From contig CAYJTG010000004.1 of assembly GCA_964373255.1 (NCBI GenBank), positions 1 to 64,000 on the forward strand: 64,000 bases of DNA, written 5' to 3'. The translations under genes and the position numbers were made by a program. The notes under the pieces are model-generated. The model searched no databases. It had not been told where the DNA came from and saw nothing but the letters and a program-made list of their open reading frames with translations. This document shows positions 26,201 through 33,825 of the stretch, piece by piece. The number at the start of each line of letters is the position of its first letter. Positions within the stretch are counted from its first letter, which is position 1. The DNA is from JACPVU01 sp964373255 (GTDB lineage Archaea > Aenigmatarchaeota > Aenigmatarchaeia > GW2011-AR5).

Positions 26201-26695
26201 ATGATACTTGTAGATACATCAGTTTACATAAATGCATTGGCCGATAGTGAAGTAGAGACAATGATAAAAACGGCTGGACAGAAATCATTTATAATTTCTT
26301 CTGAAGTTATTGAACGGGAAATACAACTCGCATCGGATTTCTTAAGAAAAAGAGGTAGAAAAAATGAAGCCCAGCGCTTAAAGGACTTATACAATAGCAC
26401 TGTAAGCGGTACAATAAAACTTACAAGCAGGATTCTCGATCTATCGGACAAATATGCGTTTGAAGTGAAGAACAGAATAAGCAAAGCACGATCTAGTGAA
26501 ATGAAAGACGATTTTAGAATTGTGTCATCGGCTACTATAGGCAGCTTGAAAGCCATTGCGACATTCAATAGAAAAACTATGTCAAACCCAGAAATAGTGT
26601 CACTCTATATTGAAATAAATAAGAAGAATAAACTGAAGACTCCAAAATTCATAAAAACAAAAGAAGAATTTTCAGGGTTTCTTTCTAGTTTGTAG
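26201..26695 (+). CDS. PIN-domain protein, orphan toxin-like
   Basis: 164 aa starting MILVDTSVYINALAD, the first PIN motif with D5. A Ser/Arg-rich middle and the segment KDDFRIVSSATIGSLKAIATFNRKTMSNP contain the expected acidic residue (DD near 105) and an Asn in place of the last acidic residue. No VapB-like gene lies upstream. It is AT-rich and flanked by the 44-bp duplication. It may be a toxin whose partner is the 41-aa frame converging on its 3' end. Confidence 0.75.
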   Translation: MILVDTSVYINALADSEVETMIKTAGQKSFIISSEVIEREIQLASDFLRKRGRKNEAQRLKDLYNSTVSGTIKLTSRILDLSDKYAFEVKNRISKARSSEMKDDFRIVSSATIGSLKAIATFNRKTMSNPEIVSLYIEINKKNKLKTPKFIKTKEEFSGFLSSL

Positions 26696-26797
26696 CCTCT
26701 TGTCTATATCCTTTGTAGCTTTTTCTCGGACGAATCTTGCGAACTCAATTGTGTTCATGCCTGTTATTTTCTCGAAATCTTTTTCGTTTCTGAACAT
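26672..26797 (-). CDS. possible 41-aa antitoxin-like protein overlapping the PIN gene end
   Basis: A short frame reads MFRNEKDFEKITGMNTIEF, then ARFVREKATKDIDKRL and a basic tail, on the strand opposite the PIN gene and overlapping its last 24 bases. The charged helical content resembles small antitoxins. It has no recognisable family and could be a chance frame. It lies wholly within the inserted cassette. Confidence 0.4.
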   Translation of the reverse strand: MFRNEKDFEKITGMNTIEFARFVREKATKDIDKRLQTRKKP

Positions 26798-26809
26798 AGT
26801 AGACACCTA

Positions 26810-26853
26810 ATCAGTGGTAGCTCTTGCCGCATCCGCACGTGGCCTTGGCGTTT
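26810..26853. repeat. 44-bp direct repeat, right copy
   Basis: This is the coding 3' end of the DUF1858-IscA gene (last 14 codons including the CxC motif). The left copy at 26119-26162 differs in one base. See the left copy for interpretation. Confidence 0.85.
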
Positions 26854-27413
26854 GGGTTGTTGAACTTGAAGCCCGCGCCTTGCAGTGTTTCCACGTAGTC
26901 TATCGTAATACCATTGAGCATCTCAAGGCTTTCATTGTCAACAACTATAGCTGTGCCGTGAGAACTTATGATTGTGTCGTTTTCTGAAGGCGCTTTTGCA
27001 AAATCCATGTTATAAGTATAGCCGGCGCATCCGCCTTTCATGACCTGTACGCGAATGTAATGATCAATTTTTCCCTGTTTTTCCAGTATCTCCCTGAGCT
27101 TTGACGCAGCAAGTTCTGTTAGCCCTACGGCAGGTTTTTCAATTTCGTGTTCTTCACCCACTTTCTGGATGTCGACATCTCCGGAAAGGGCCAGTTTGTT
27201 AAGCTCTTCCAGCATGCTGCCCATCTGGTCTTCTGACATGCCGTGGCCCATGCATCCCTGCTCTAGTGTTTCAAAGAGGTTCACGTGGCATCCGAAGCAG
27301 TGCAATCCGTAGTTCTGCATGACGTTCGCTGCCAGCGGGTACTTCTGAATGATCTCGCCCATGGTCATGTCCTTTGTAACGTGCTGTTCAATTTGTGCTT
27401 CCATAAATTTCAC
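26811..27413 (-). CDS. DUF1858-IscA fusion (redox-disulfide plus A-type Fe-S carrier)
   Basis: 200 aa. The N-terminal part (about 10-75) resembles the DUF1858 hybrid-cluster-associated domain: MTMGEIIQKYPLAANVMQ, with the HCFGC redox pair at C39 and C42. The C-terminal part (about 95-200) is a HesB/IscA/ErpA-type carrier with its three cysteines at C129 (KGGCAGYTY), C193 and C195 (ATCGCG). A-type carriers hand clusters to target proteins. The fusion could couple a thiol switch to cluster delivery. Its 3' end is the source of the 44-bp repeat. Confidence 0.85.
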   Translation of the reverse strand: MKFMEAQIEQHVTKDMTMGEIIQKYPLAANVMQNYGLHCFGCHVNLFETLEQGCMGHGMSEDQMGSMLEELNKLALSGDVDIQKVGEEHEIEKPAVGLTELAASKLREILEKQGKIDHYIRVQVMKGGCAGYTYNMDFAKAPSENDTIISSHGTAIVVDNESLEMLNGITIDYVETLQGAGFKFNNPNAKATCGCGKSYH

Positions 27414-27466
27414 TCATAATTAATTATATGCCATAGTTTAAATCGTTTTGCTTTCTATGGCATCCG

Positions 27467-27597
27467 GATAGAATTCCATATTCGTATGATGATGGTCGAC
27501 GTAGCAGTATACGTCTTTTGACGTATACTGCAGCTAGAGGCATCGTCGATAGACGATGCCTCTCACGTCGACCATCATACTTTAATGGAATTCTATC
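27467..27597. mobile_element. 131-bp three-way-junction repeat, copy 1
   Basis: Terminal inverted repeats GATAGAATTCCAT (27467-27479) and ATGGAATTCTATC (27585-27597) are followed inward by a second paired arm 27489-27502/27565-27578. Two perfect 12-bp hairpins lie inside: 27504-27515/27520-27531 (loop TTTT) and 27536-27547/27552-27563 (loop GATA), joined by AGCT. The direct repeat GCATCCG flanks it at 27460-27466 and 27600-27606. It lies between the DUF1858-IscA gene and the 3' end of purF. There is no coding potential inside. Confidence 0.85.
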
Positions 27598-27610
27598 ATG
27601 CATCCGCCTT

Positions 27611-29029
27611 TTAGTCCGGGTATCTCTTCGGGCCACCCATGCACCAATAACACGTTTTATTTGGTGTCATGCTGACACCCTGCAGCATGCCTTGTTCAGA
27701 AATATAATAAAGTTCGTCGACACCAAGATGATTCTTGATACCTTCTATGTCCCCGAATTTTCTTATGGCATAAGTCCATTCTTCTGGTGGTGAGGGTGGC
27801 ATATCAACACCCCATTCACAGCCATATTTTACTCCGTTCAATTCTGCCCCAATAGGCATGGTGTATACAAGAAAATGAATACGGTCTGCACCCGCTTCTC
27901 TGGCCAGCTTTGCAGCCCTGCGCGATTCTGTTCCGCGTATTATGCTGTCATCAATTATGACAACATTCTTTCCTTTCAGATCTACGTAAGGGAACATGAG
28001 AATCTCGTCGTCTGCAGCATTGTCCCGCTGTGATTGTGTCGATTCTATAAAAATTCTCTTGTATTTGCTCTTGTAAAATACATCCGTAAAATTATTCTCC
28101 AACCCTAATGTTCTCGCGTAGCCCAGCGCTGCAGGCTTAGGTGCTCTAGGAACGTATGTGATTATATCAGCATCTCTCACTGGATGCTCTTCGGCTAGTA
28201 CCTGGCCAAGCCTTTCCCTCATTGTCGATATTAAAATTCCATCATGGGTGGAGTCGGGGCTCTCGACATAAGTTCTCTGAAAAATGCAGTGGAATGGTTT
28301 TTGTTCAGCTATCTGTTCAGAATGAAAATCGCCAGCGCGGGATATACGTATAAGCTCGCCAGGCTTGACTTCTCGTATTGGAGTCCAGTAATTTTTTCGC
28401 ATAGCGCTGTCTTCGGATGCAATTATGTATTTGCCTGAACTGTCCTTTCCCAGCCAGCATGGCATTCTTCCATGACGGTCGCGAAAAGCATAGGCAACGA
28501 AAGAAGTTCTGTCAAAAATTACTGCCGAATAAGAGTCAGGAACAGTTCTTATAAGATTCTCTATGCCTTTTTTCTTGTACAGATGCAGAAAAGCCTCTGT
28601 ATCACAATCTGTTTTTAGTTGGGTTTCGTCTATTTCAGGAAGTATGGCGGTTGTGTCGACCTGGCCATTATGAATAATGGATGCGTCAGCACCATGAACA
28701 AAGATATGGTCGCTTCTCTCTATCGTTTTGCCGCCAATCACATGCGGATGCGCATCAAAAAGTATTTTTTCTTTTCTTCCCTTTGTGGCATACCTTACAT
28801 GGCCTGCAAAAAGAGAGTACTTGTGACTTGGAAACATGTATTGTAAAGCATCCAGTGAAAAATCTTTCACACGTCCTTTCCATTTTACTGTGTCTATTCC
28901 GTTGTCATTTAATGCCGCTATGCCAGCTGCTTCCTGGCCCCGATGCTGCTCGCTGTCTATTCCATCATAAGCGTCTTTTAGAGAATGAGCAAGAAAAATA
29001 CCGCAATTATCCCTGACAAAATCGGACAT
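27611..29029 (-). CDS. purF: amidophosphoribosyltransferase
   Basis: 472 aa. First step of purine synthesis: PRPP plus glutamine gives phosphoribosylamine. The Ntn-glutaminase domain starts SDFVRDNCGIFLA with the nucleophilic Cys at about residue 8, followed by EQHRGQEAAGI. The PRPP motif is VVIIDDSIIRGTESRRAAK. I chose the ATG at 29029, which leaves a short propeptide before Cys; an upstream ATG adds six residues. It is flanked by copies of the three-way-junction repeat at both ends. Confidence 0.9.
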   Translation of the reverse strand: MSDFVRDNCGIFLAHSLKDAYDGIDSEQHRGQEAAGIAALNDNGIDTVKWKGRVKDFSLDALQYMFPSHKYSLFAGHVRYATKGRKEKILFDAHPHVIGGKTIERSDHIFVHGADASIIHNGQVDTTAILPEIDETQLKTDCDTEAFLHLYKKKGIENLIRTVPDSYSAVIFDRTSFVAYAFRDRHGRMPCWLGKDSSGKYIIASEDSAMRKNYWTPIREVKPGELIRISRAGDFHSEQIAEQKPFHCIFQRTYVESPDSTHDGILISTMRERLGQVLAEEHPVRDADIITYVPRAPKPAALGYARTLGLENNFTDVFYKSKYKRIFIESTQSQRDNAADDEILMFPYVDLKGKNVVIIDDSIIRGTESRRAAKLAREAGADRIHFLVYTMPIGAELNGVKYGCEWGVDMPPSPPEEWTYAIRKFGDIEGIKNHLGVDELYYISEQGMLQGVSMTPNKTCYWCMGGPKRYPD

Positions 29030-29062
29030 ACTAACTAAATTGTACAAAAAGATAAAAAGGCA

Positions 29063-29193
29063 GCTCTGTTGAAATGCTCAATAAAAGCATCGACGTGAGA
29101 GCTATTGTCTTTTGACAATAGCTCTAGCTGACCCTTACGTCGATAAGACGTAAGGGTCTACGTCGATGCTTTTTCATAGGTTTTCAACAGAGC
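29063..29193. mobile_element. 131-bp three-way-junction repeat, copy 2
   Basis: Terminal inverted repeats GCTCTGTTGAAA (29063-29074) and TTTCAACAGAGC (29182-29193), inner arm AAAAGCATCGACGT (29083-29096) paired with 29160-29173, and two 12-bp hairpins: 29098-29109/29114-29125 (loop TTTT) and 29130-29141/29147-29158 (loop GATAA). The direct repeat AAAAAGGCA flanks it at 29054-29062 and 29195-29203. It is the same length as copy 1 and lies upstream of purF. Confidence 0.88.
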
Positions 29194-29212
29194 CAAAAAG
29201 GCATCTGAATTA

Positions 29213-29554
29213 TCATATCATCTTTTCGCCTGTTTCTTTGTTGGTGATATGTATGCAGTTTGGAGGGCATCCCTCTGCGGCTGTACGGTTGTCAACAAGT
29301 TGCGTCTCGTCGACAAGCTTTTCAAACATCTGCGTCTGCTCGTTGAAGACCGACCCGATCAGCTTCGCCTTGCCGTCCTCCTCCATCTTCCAGTGGCTCG
29401 GGCAGATAGCTGCGCACGTGCCTGAGCCGATGCATACCTTGCGGTCGTATTGTACAAGGAATTTTTTAACAACGCTCGGGTCGTCTGGCACGTGGCCTAT
29501 TTCCTGCTTTTCTTCATTCTTCTTCCTTAAAAATCCGAATACCATAAAAATCAA
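29213..29554 (-). CDS. single-cluster ferredoxin with Ser in the second ligand position
   Basis: 113 aa. A low-complexity N-terminal part (MIFMVFGFLRKKNEEKQE) precedes the ferredoxin core: VCIGSGTCAAICPSHW and, near the C-terminus, GCPPNCIHIT. The usual CxxCxxC becomes CxxSxxC, comparable to the Asp ligand position in Pyrococcus ferredoxin, so the cluster may be [3Fe-4S] or [4Fe-4S] with Ser or water as ligand. It is the last gene of the radical SAM operon and a likely electron donor for it. Confidence 0.82.
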   Translation of the reverse strand: MIFMVFGFLRKKNEEKQEIGHVPDDPSVVKKFLVQYDRKVCIGSGTCAAICPSHWKMEEDGKAKLIGSVFNEQTQMFEKLVDETQLVDNRTAAEGCPPNCIHITNKETGEKMI

Positions 29555-30081
29555 TCCTTCAAAAGATCTTTCGCCTTAAAATCCTCCGGTTTAAATTCTT
29601 CTATCATAAATTCTTCTATCATAAATTCTTCCGTGTCCTTTGACAACGAATCAAACATACGCTCGGCATCAGATATTCTTAGATTGCAGAGATAATCAAG
29701 TTCTTCTTCCTTGCTTGTATACTGCCGTATCGTATCAACGTATTTTTTCTTGTGTGCATTAAGTATGTCTTTTGACAATGTTCCATTCATGGATGCCGGA
29801 ACAGAGATTATTACGCCCTTCGCCTCCGGAAGGCTTTTGACGTATTTTGCGCCCTTCAAAAACAGCCCCAATGATATCAAGTAATCAAACGGGGCATTTA
29901 CATAAGTTAATTCTACACCTTGTGTCTCAGGGTCGTATATGCCATCCCACGACGGCAAATACCTGACAATTTTTTCAACGTTATGTATATCACGATTGAC
30001 TGCATTATATTCAACTACTTTAATCACGAGCTCCTTGAATAGTACAGAAGTATTATCGTCTAAAGTATTATCGTCTGTCAT
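29551..30081 (-). CDS. hypothetical protein, 176 aa, between two ferredoxin genes
   Basis: Not recognised. Soluble, mixed alpha/beta. A duplicated EEFMIEEFMIEEF near the C-terminus is due to a short tandem DNA repeat at 29597-29626. The ATG at 30081 is preferred to a GTG three codons upstream that overlaps the previous stop. Its stop overlaps the downstream ferredoxin start by four bases, so translational coupling is likely. Confidence 0.6.
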   Translation of the reverse strand: MTDDNTLDDNTSVLFKELVIKVVEYNAVNRDIHNVEKIVRYLPSWDGIYDPETQGVELTYVNAPFDYLISLGLFLKGAKYVKSLPEAKGVIISVPASMNGTLSKDILNAHKKKYVDTIRQYTSKEEELDYLCNLRISDAERMFDSLSKDTEEFMIEEFMIEEFKPEDFKAKDLLKD

Positions 30082-30089
30082 GCGGTTCA

Positions 30090-30404
30090 CTATGGTGCAA
30101 TTCTCTTTCCCGTTTCCAAATCAACAATTCCGATGACTTTAGGCGTGCACGTCTTTGCGGCATTTATCGGCAGATGCGGGCTGTCAGTTTCAATATCCTT
30201 GTACCAGACGTTTTCCATGTTTGGCATTGGCTTGCCATCCCGCAATATAGCCTTGAATTCATCGTCAAGCATAAAATTGAACGGGTCAGAAAGTACGCAA
30301 TGCCCTGAAGAAATGCAGCCTTTCTTGTTATAAATTATGCGCAGCTTGAAAATCTTCTTTTCTTTCCTTTCGTGTTCGTATACTGTCTTTTCGCCTGTTG
30401 TCAT
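30090..30404 (-). CDS. ferredoxin-like protein with CxxSxxC motif
   Basis: 104 aa. The core CISSGHCVLSDPFNF and the C-terminal KTCTPKVIGIVD give only three Cys ligands, with Ser in the second position. It resembles the proteins at 29213 and 35435 and belongs to the same operon. A [3Fe-4S] or labile [4Fe-4S] cluster is expected. The C-terminal DLETGKRIAP tail matches NKETGEKMI and NKETGEQLI in the other two, so all three are paralogues. Confidence 0.78.
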   Translation of the reverse strand: MTTGEKTVYEHERKEKKIFKLRIIYNKKGCISSGHCVLSDPFNFMLDDEFKAILRDGKPMPNMENVWYKDIETDSPHLPINAAKTCTPKVIGIVDLETGKRIAP

Positions 30405-30413
30405 GAAAATCAG

Positions 30414-30719
30414 CTAATTAAATGGATACGGTACTGTAGGTCCTCTTTCTTTTACAGTTTCAACTCTTACTCCAACTCTTTCTAAATTCTTTTGAGCAAA
30501 TTGTGGTATATCGCCATATACTAGTAATCCGCCACCCATTTCAATATGCCATGTACTGCTAGACGTTTCGTAACCTAGACTAGCCCATGTATGCATTTCT
30601 TGCATCATATCGCAGTTTACTGGATATCTAACACGAAATACAGGGCCTTTGTACCCAACTTTCTTCTCGCCTTCCATAACAAAGTCATCTTGCTGATAAG
30701 GCTGCACTGCTGTTGTCAT
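30414..30719 (-). CDS. hypothetical protein, about 101 aa, in the radical SAM operon
   Basis: Not recognised. Contains RVRYPVNCDMMQEMHTWASL and TWHIEMGGGLLVYGD. The ATG at 30719 follows a GGTGAT sequence 7 nt upstream; a start at 30731 is possible. It lies between the radical SAM gene and the ferredoxin genes and may be a small subunit or chaperone. The single Cys and several His could bind metal. Confidence 0.6.
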   Translation of the reverse strand: MTTAVQPYQQDDFVMEGEKKVGYKGPVFRVRYPVNCDMMQEMHTWASLGYETSSSTWHIEMGGGLLVYGDIPQFAQKNLERVGVRVETVKERGPTVPYPFN

Positions 30720-30792
30720 ATTCATCACCATTAAAACTAAAACAAAAAAGTATTAAAACAAATTATGAAACGCGAAAAATGAAAAGAATTAA

Positions 30793-32778
30793 TTAACATC
30801 CGCACGAGCCTGAACCACAGCCACCACCAGCTGGATTCTCCATCGTGGATTTTTTCTTTATCATCGGATTATGGGCAACACCTGTTTTTCCCGCGCCGGC
30901 CGGCATTCCGCCCAGTGAGTTGACAAGGTTTGCAATTGGCACAAATGCCTCTTCGGTAGTTTCTGTTGTTACAACATTGGGTTCATCTGCGTCTGCACCC
31001 CAATCCGACTCAATTTCAATCTTCTCCTTGTATTTTCTATACTTGTCAAATTCAGCCTTTATTACCATCTGCTCTTCTTTTGTCAGCGACCTGTGGTGCT
31101 TATCAGCTTGAAGCTTCTTTCCTGTTCTTTTCTCCCATTCCTGATAAGGAACAGAGAATTTTCTCTGTATTCGGTCCCTGTATAATTCAGGAATGACATT
31201 AAACGTGCAGAACGGAAGTATCCTGCCGTCTGGTGTTGCGTAGTGAATATCACATTTGTGTATTCTGTCAATGTCCCAGTTGTGCGGGTCCTGGAAGTGC
31301 ATCATACCCAAGAACAAAGATTTTCCATGGAAATCTGCCAGCCCGTGATAGTTTGCGCCGCTTATTGTTCCGGCCATCATTTTAACAAAGTTAAGATCTT
31401 TTGGTGTTTTTTCACTGTTGATATACTTTTTTATATTCAACAACAGTTTTGCAATGACCCACGGCTTCTTAAATGACTTGTACCTGCTGTTGTTTATATC
31501 CCTTGTAAGCTCACCTAAATACTCGAAAAAGCCCTCTATGTCAAAAAATTCAGGCAGGGCAACAAGCTTTCCGTCTGTGCCGTCCTGAAATGCGTATGTG
31601 GCCATTCCGCATTGGAAATGTATGGATAAACGATACTTAGGCTCTTGCTTGATAGCCTCTATAAAGTCTGTTATCTGTTTTGCGCACGGCACAGGGAACC
31701 AGTGCTCCCTGCCAATTTGACCGTCCGTCTGTGCGTCAATTCGCTTTATTGCGCCAGGTATTGTGATTCTTTGCCTTTTTCTCAGCGATTCAGGCATTCT
31801 TCCTACCAAAGATACAGGCTGAAAGTTAACAGAGCGTACAACATTGATATGGCCATTTGCAAATCGTATGAGATCGCCAAGCTCATGATCGTTGACGCCA
31901 CCTATGACTGTTGGAACAAGCACAACGCCTATACCGGCCTTTCTGCAGTTTTCAATTGCTGTTTGCGCTTCCCAGTAATTCTTCGGGTTTGTCTGCGGAG
32001 TCACGCCATCAAAACTCATATACAGGTTTGAAATACCAGCTTCCCTAAGTTTAGGAGCAAGCTGCGGATCACGGGCAAGATTTATGCCGTTTGTATTGAG
32101 CTGGACGTGACCATATCCGATTTCCTTAGCAGCTCTTACCATATCTGGCAGGTCTTCCCTTAACGTCGGTTCCCCGCCTGTAAACTGGACAGAGTTGGCG
32201 CCCACTGGCTTTTCATTTTTCATCCTCTTTAACATGAATTTAATCTGATCCATGGTCGGCTCATAAATTGGCTCCCCTTCCTTCGCATAGAAAAAGCAGT
32301 ACCAGCACGTGAGGTCGCAGCGGTTTGTAACAACAATATTGCCCAGGCCCGTGTGGCTTTCGTGTTCTGCGCACAGTCCGCAATCAGTCGGGCAGTCTAT
32401 TTCAAACGCGCTCTTGTCGACGTTTGGATTCAGTATTTTTATTCCAGGATCCTGAAACCTCTCTGCTTTCTTGTACATCTCGTAGTCTGACCATGAAATC
32501 TCTTTTGTCACGCCGTGTTCTTCGCACTGCTTGATTTGCCAGACCTTGTCATGACGTGCATATGTGATTGCGTCGATTTTCATTTTGTTAAATTTCTCTT
32601 CGTCAACGCAACCAGGGCACAGTGACTGGTGAAATTTCAGCAACTCCGCATCCTTTGGAAGCAGCCTTACGAGCCGTTCTTTCCTCTCGGCTGTGAAATT
32701 CTTGACGTACGGAGAAGTTGCAACGGCTTGCCACTGTTCAACAGTTTTGGCAACGGCCTGCGGATATGCATTTACCAT
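30793..32778 (-). CDS. tes: radical SAM enzyme, tetraether-lipid-synthase-like (Tes/GDGT synthase family)
   Basis: 661 aa. The radical SAM motif is CX3CX2C, NRCDLTCWYCFFY (C154, C158, C161), followed by QFTGGEPTLREDL. Upstream Cys pairs CPGC (C54, C57) and CPTDCGLC (C129, C133, C136) and a downstream set around CDIHYATPDGRILPFCTFN match the multi-cluster layout of the Tes family, which joins archaeol chains into membrane-spanning tetraethers. The C-terminus ends GGGCGSGSCGC, an extra Cys-rich tail. It is the first gene of a five-gene operon with two ferredoxins. A tetraether role is inferred; a different radical chemistry is possible. Confidence 0.8.
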   Translation of the reverse strand: MVNAYPQAVAKTVEQWQAVATSPYVKNFTAERKERLVRLLPKDAELLKFHQSLCPGCVDEEKFNKMKIDAITYARHDKVWQIKQCEEHGVTKEISWSDYEMYKKAERFQDPGIKILNPNVDKSAFEIDCPTDCGLCAEHESHTGLGNIVVTNRCDLTCWYCFFYAKEGEPIYEPTMDQIKFMLKRMKNEKPVGANSVQFTGGEPTLREDLPDMVRAAKEIGYGHVQLNTNGINLARDPQLAPKLREAGISNLYMSFDGVTPQTNPKNYWEAQTAIENCRKAGIGVVLVPTVIGGVNDHELGDLIRFANGHINVVRSVNFQPVSLVGRMPESLRKRQRITIPGAIKRIDAQTDGQIGREHWFPVPCAKQITDFIEAIKQEPKYRLSIHFQCGMATYAFQDGTDGKLVALPEFFDIEGFFEYLGELTRDINNSRYKSFKKPWVIAKLLLNIKKYINSEKTPKDLNFVKMMAGTISGANYHGLADFHGKSLFLGMMHFQDPHNWDIDRIHKCDIHYATPDGRILPFCTFNVIPELYRDRIQRKFSVPYQEWEKRTGKKLQADKHHRSLTKEEQMVIKAEFDKYRKYKEKIEIESDWGADADEPNVVTTETTEEAFVPIANLVNSLGGMPAGAGKTGVAHNPMIKKKSTMENPAGGGCGSGSCGC

Positions 32779-32822
32779 GATATCATCTCAAAAATTATTA
32801 ATTTACAGCTTTATGATTTCAC

Positions 32823-32846
32823 AACTTTTAGAATTCTCTGAAAGTT
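32823..32846. promoter_or_regulatory. 24-nt near-palindromic site shared with the suf promoter
   Basis: AACTTTTAGAA, a 6-nt centre and GAAAGTT form a near-palindrome, preceded by TTTCAC at 32817. The same arrangement occurs at 43223-43252 before the PadR gene and suf operon. It lies between the radical SAM gene (minus) and the small gene at 32931 (plus). A TATATATA box for the minus gene and a TATATAAAG box for the plus gene lie to its right. Confidence 0.65.
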
Positions 32847-32930
32847 ATAAACTATATATACCAACATTAATATATAAAGTTTATCCAGCAAGAAATTAAG
32901 CTAGTATGATCTTATGGTGGTGACATTCCT

Positions 32931-33215
32931 ATGCTGGATACCGACTATACGCTTATCACAAGGAAGAACGGCGGGCTTGATTCGGTAATTTACTTCATGA
33001 AAACGCCGGAAACGTCTGAAACGTCTGAAACAGACGTGTACTTTGTTGGTGAGTTAGAGCACAATAGATTGGTTGCGGAGCACAGTAAGAATCAGTCGGA
33101 TACGCCCCTTGTATTTACTGAAGTAAAGATATTTGAGGAAGTGGATGGCGTCGTAGTATCAAGCGACAAAAGTGTGAGATATCATATGAACAGTGATTTA
33201 AATGAAGGACCATAA
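32931..33215 (+). CDS. hypothetical protein, 94 aa
   Basis: Not recognised. Strand-rich with a triplet repeat giving ETSETSETD near residue 30. It overlaps the start of the metallophosphoesterase gene by 14 bp (33202-33215). A TATATAAAG box is at about 32871. It is divergent from the radical SAM operon. Confidence 0.5.
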   Translation: MLDTDYTLITRKNGGLDSVIYFMKTPETSETSETDVYFVGELEHNRLVAEHSKNQSDTPLVFTEVKIFEEVDGVVVSSDKSVRYHMNSDLNEGP

Positions 33216-33819
33216 GCTAAGAATCCTGGCTGCAAGCGACTTCCACGGAAGCGAGCTTGTGTCAAAGGACCTCGCCAAAAAAGCCGAAAAAGAGAAGGCA
33301 GACGTCGTTGTTATAGCCGGGGATATCCTGGATTTCGGAAAATACGCAAAAAATGTTATCAGACCGTTTGTAGAGAAGAACGAAAAGGTCGTGTTCGTGC
33401 CCGGTAATCACGACACAGAAGACGCAGTCGAAGAGTTTGTGAAAAACTACCACATAAAAAATATTCATGGAAATTACGCTGTTTTTGGTGACGTCGGGTT
33501 TTTTGGCTGCGGCGGGTCTCTCATGCCGCTATTTCCTTACATGATGACAGAGGAAGAAATATACGACAAGTTGAAAAAGGGCTATGGGAAGATAAAAAAT
33601 AAGCCAAAAAAGGTCATGATAACTCACGTGCACCCATCCGGCGGGCTAGTCGAAAAATTCTCATTCCCCGGCAGCAAGTCTGTAAGGAGGGCAATCGACA
33701 GGTTCAAGCCCGATGTGCATATATGCGGTCATATACACGAGCTAGAAGGCGTAGAGGAAAAGATCGGAAAAACTGTCTCTGTTTCTGTCGGCAAGCGCGG
33801 AAAGATCATTGAAGTGTAA
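33202..33819 (+). CDS. calcineurin-like metallophosphoesterase
   Basis: 205 aa with all conserved motifs of the MPE family: ASDFHGSE (DxH), VVIAGDILDFG (GDxxD), VPGNHDTED (GNHD), THVHPSGG and CGHIHE (GHxH). A two-metal phosphoesterase hydrolyses phosphodiesters or phosphoproteins; family members range from MJ0936-type phosphodiesterases to nucleases, and the substrate is unknown. Followed 6 bp later by a truncated three-way-junction repeat. Confidence 0.9.
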   Translation: MKDHKLRILAASDFHGSELVSKDLAKKAEKEKADVVVIAGDILDFGKYAKNVIRPFVEKNEKVVFVPGNHDTEDAVEEFVKNYHIKNIHGNYAVFGDVGFFGCGGSLMPLFPYMMTEEEIYDKLKKGYGKIKNKPKKVMITHVHPSGGLVEKFSFPGSKSVRRAIDRFKPDVHICGHIHELEGVEEKIGKTVSVSVGKRGKIIEV

Positions 33820-33825
33820 TTATTT

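Noticed and set aside
27424..27636. Frame across the first three-way-junction repeat
   Set aside because: It translates the palindrome itself and has arginine-rich, repetitive content; the DNA structure explains it better.
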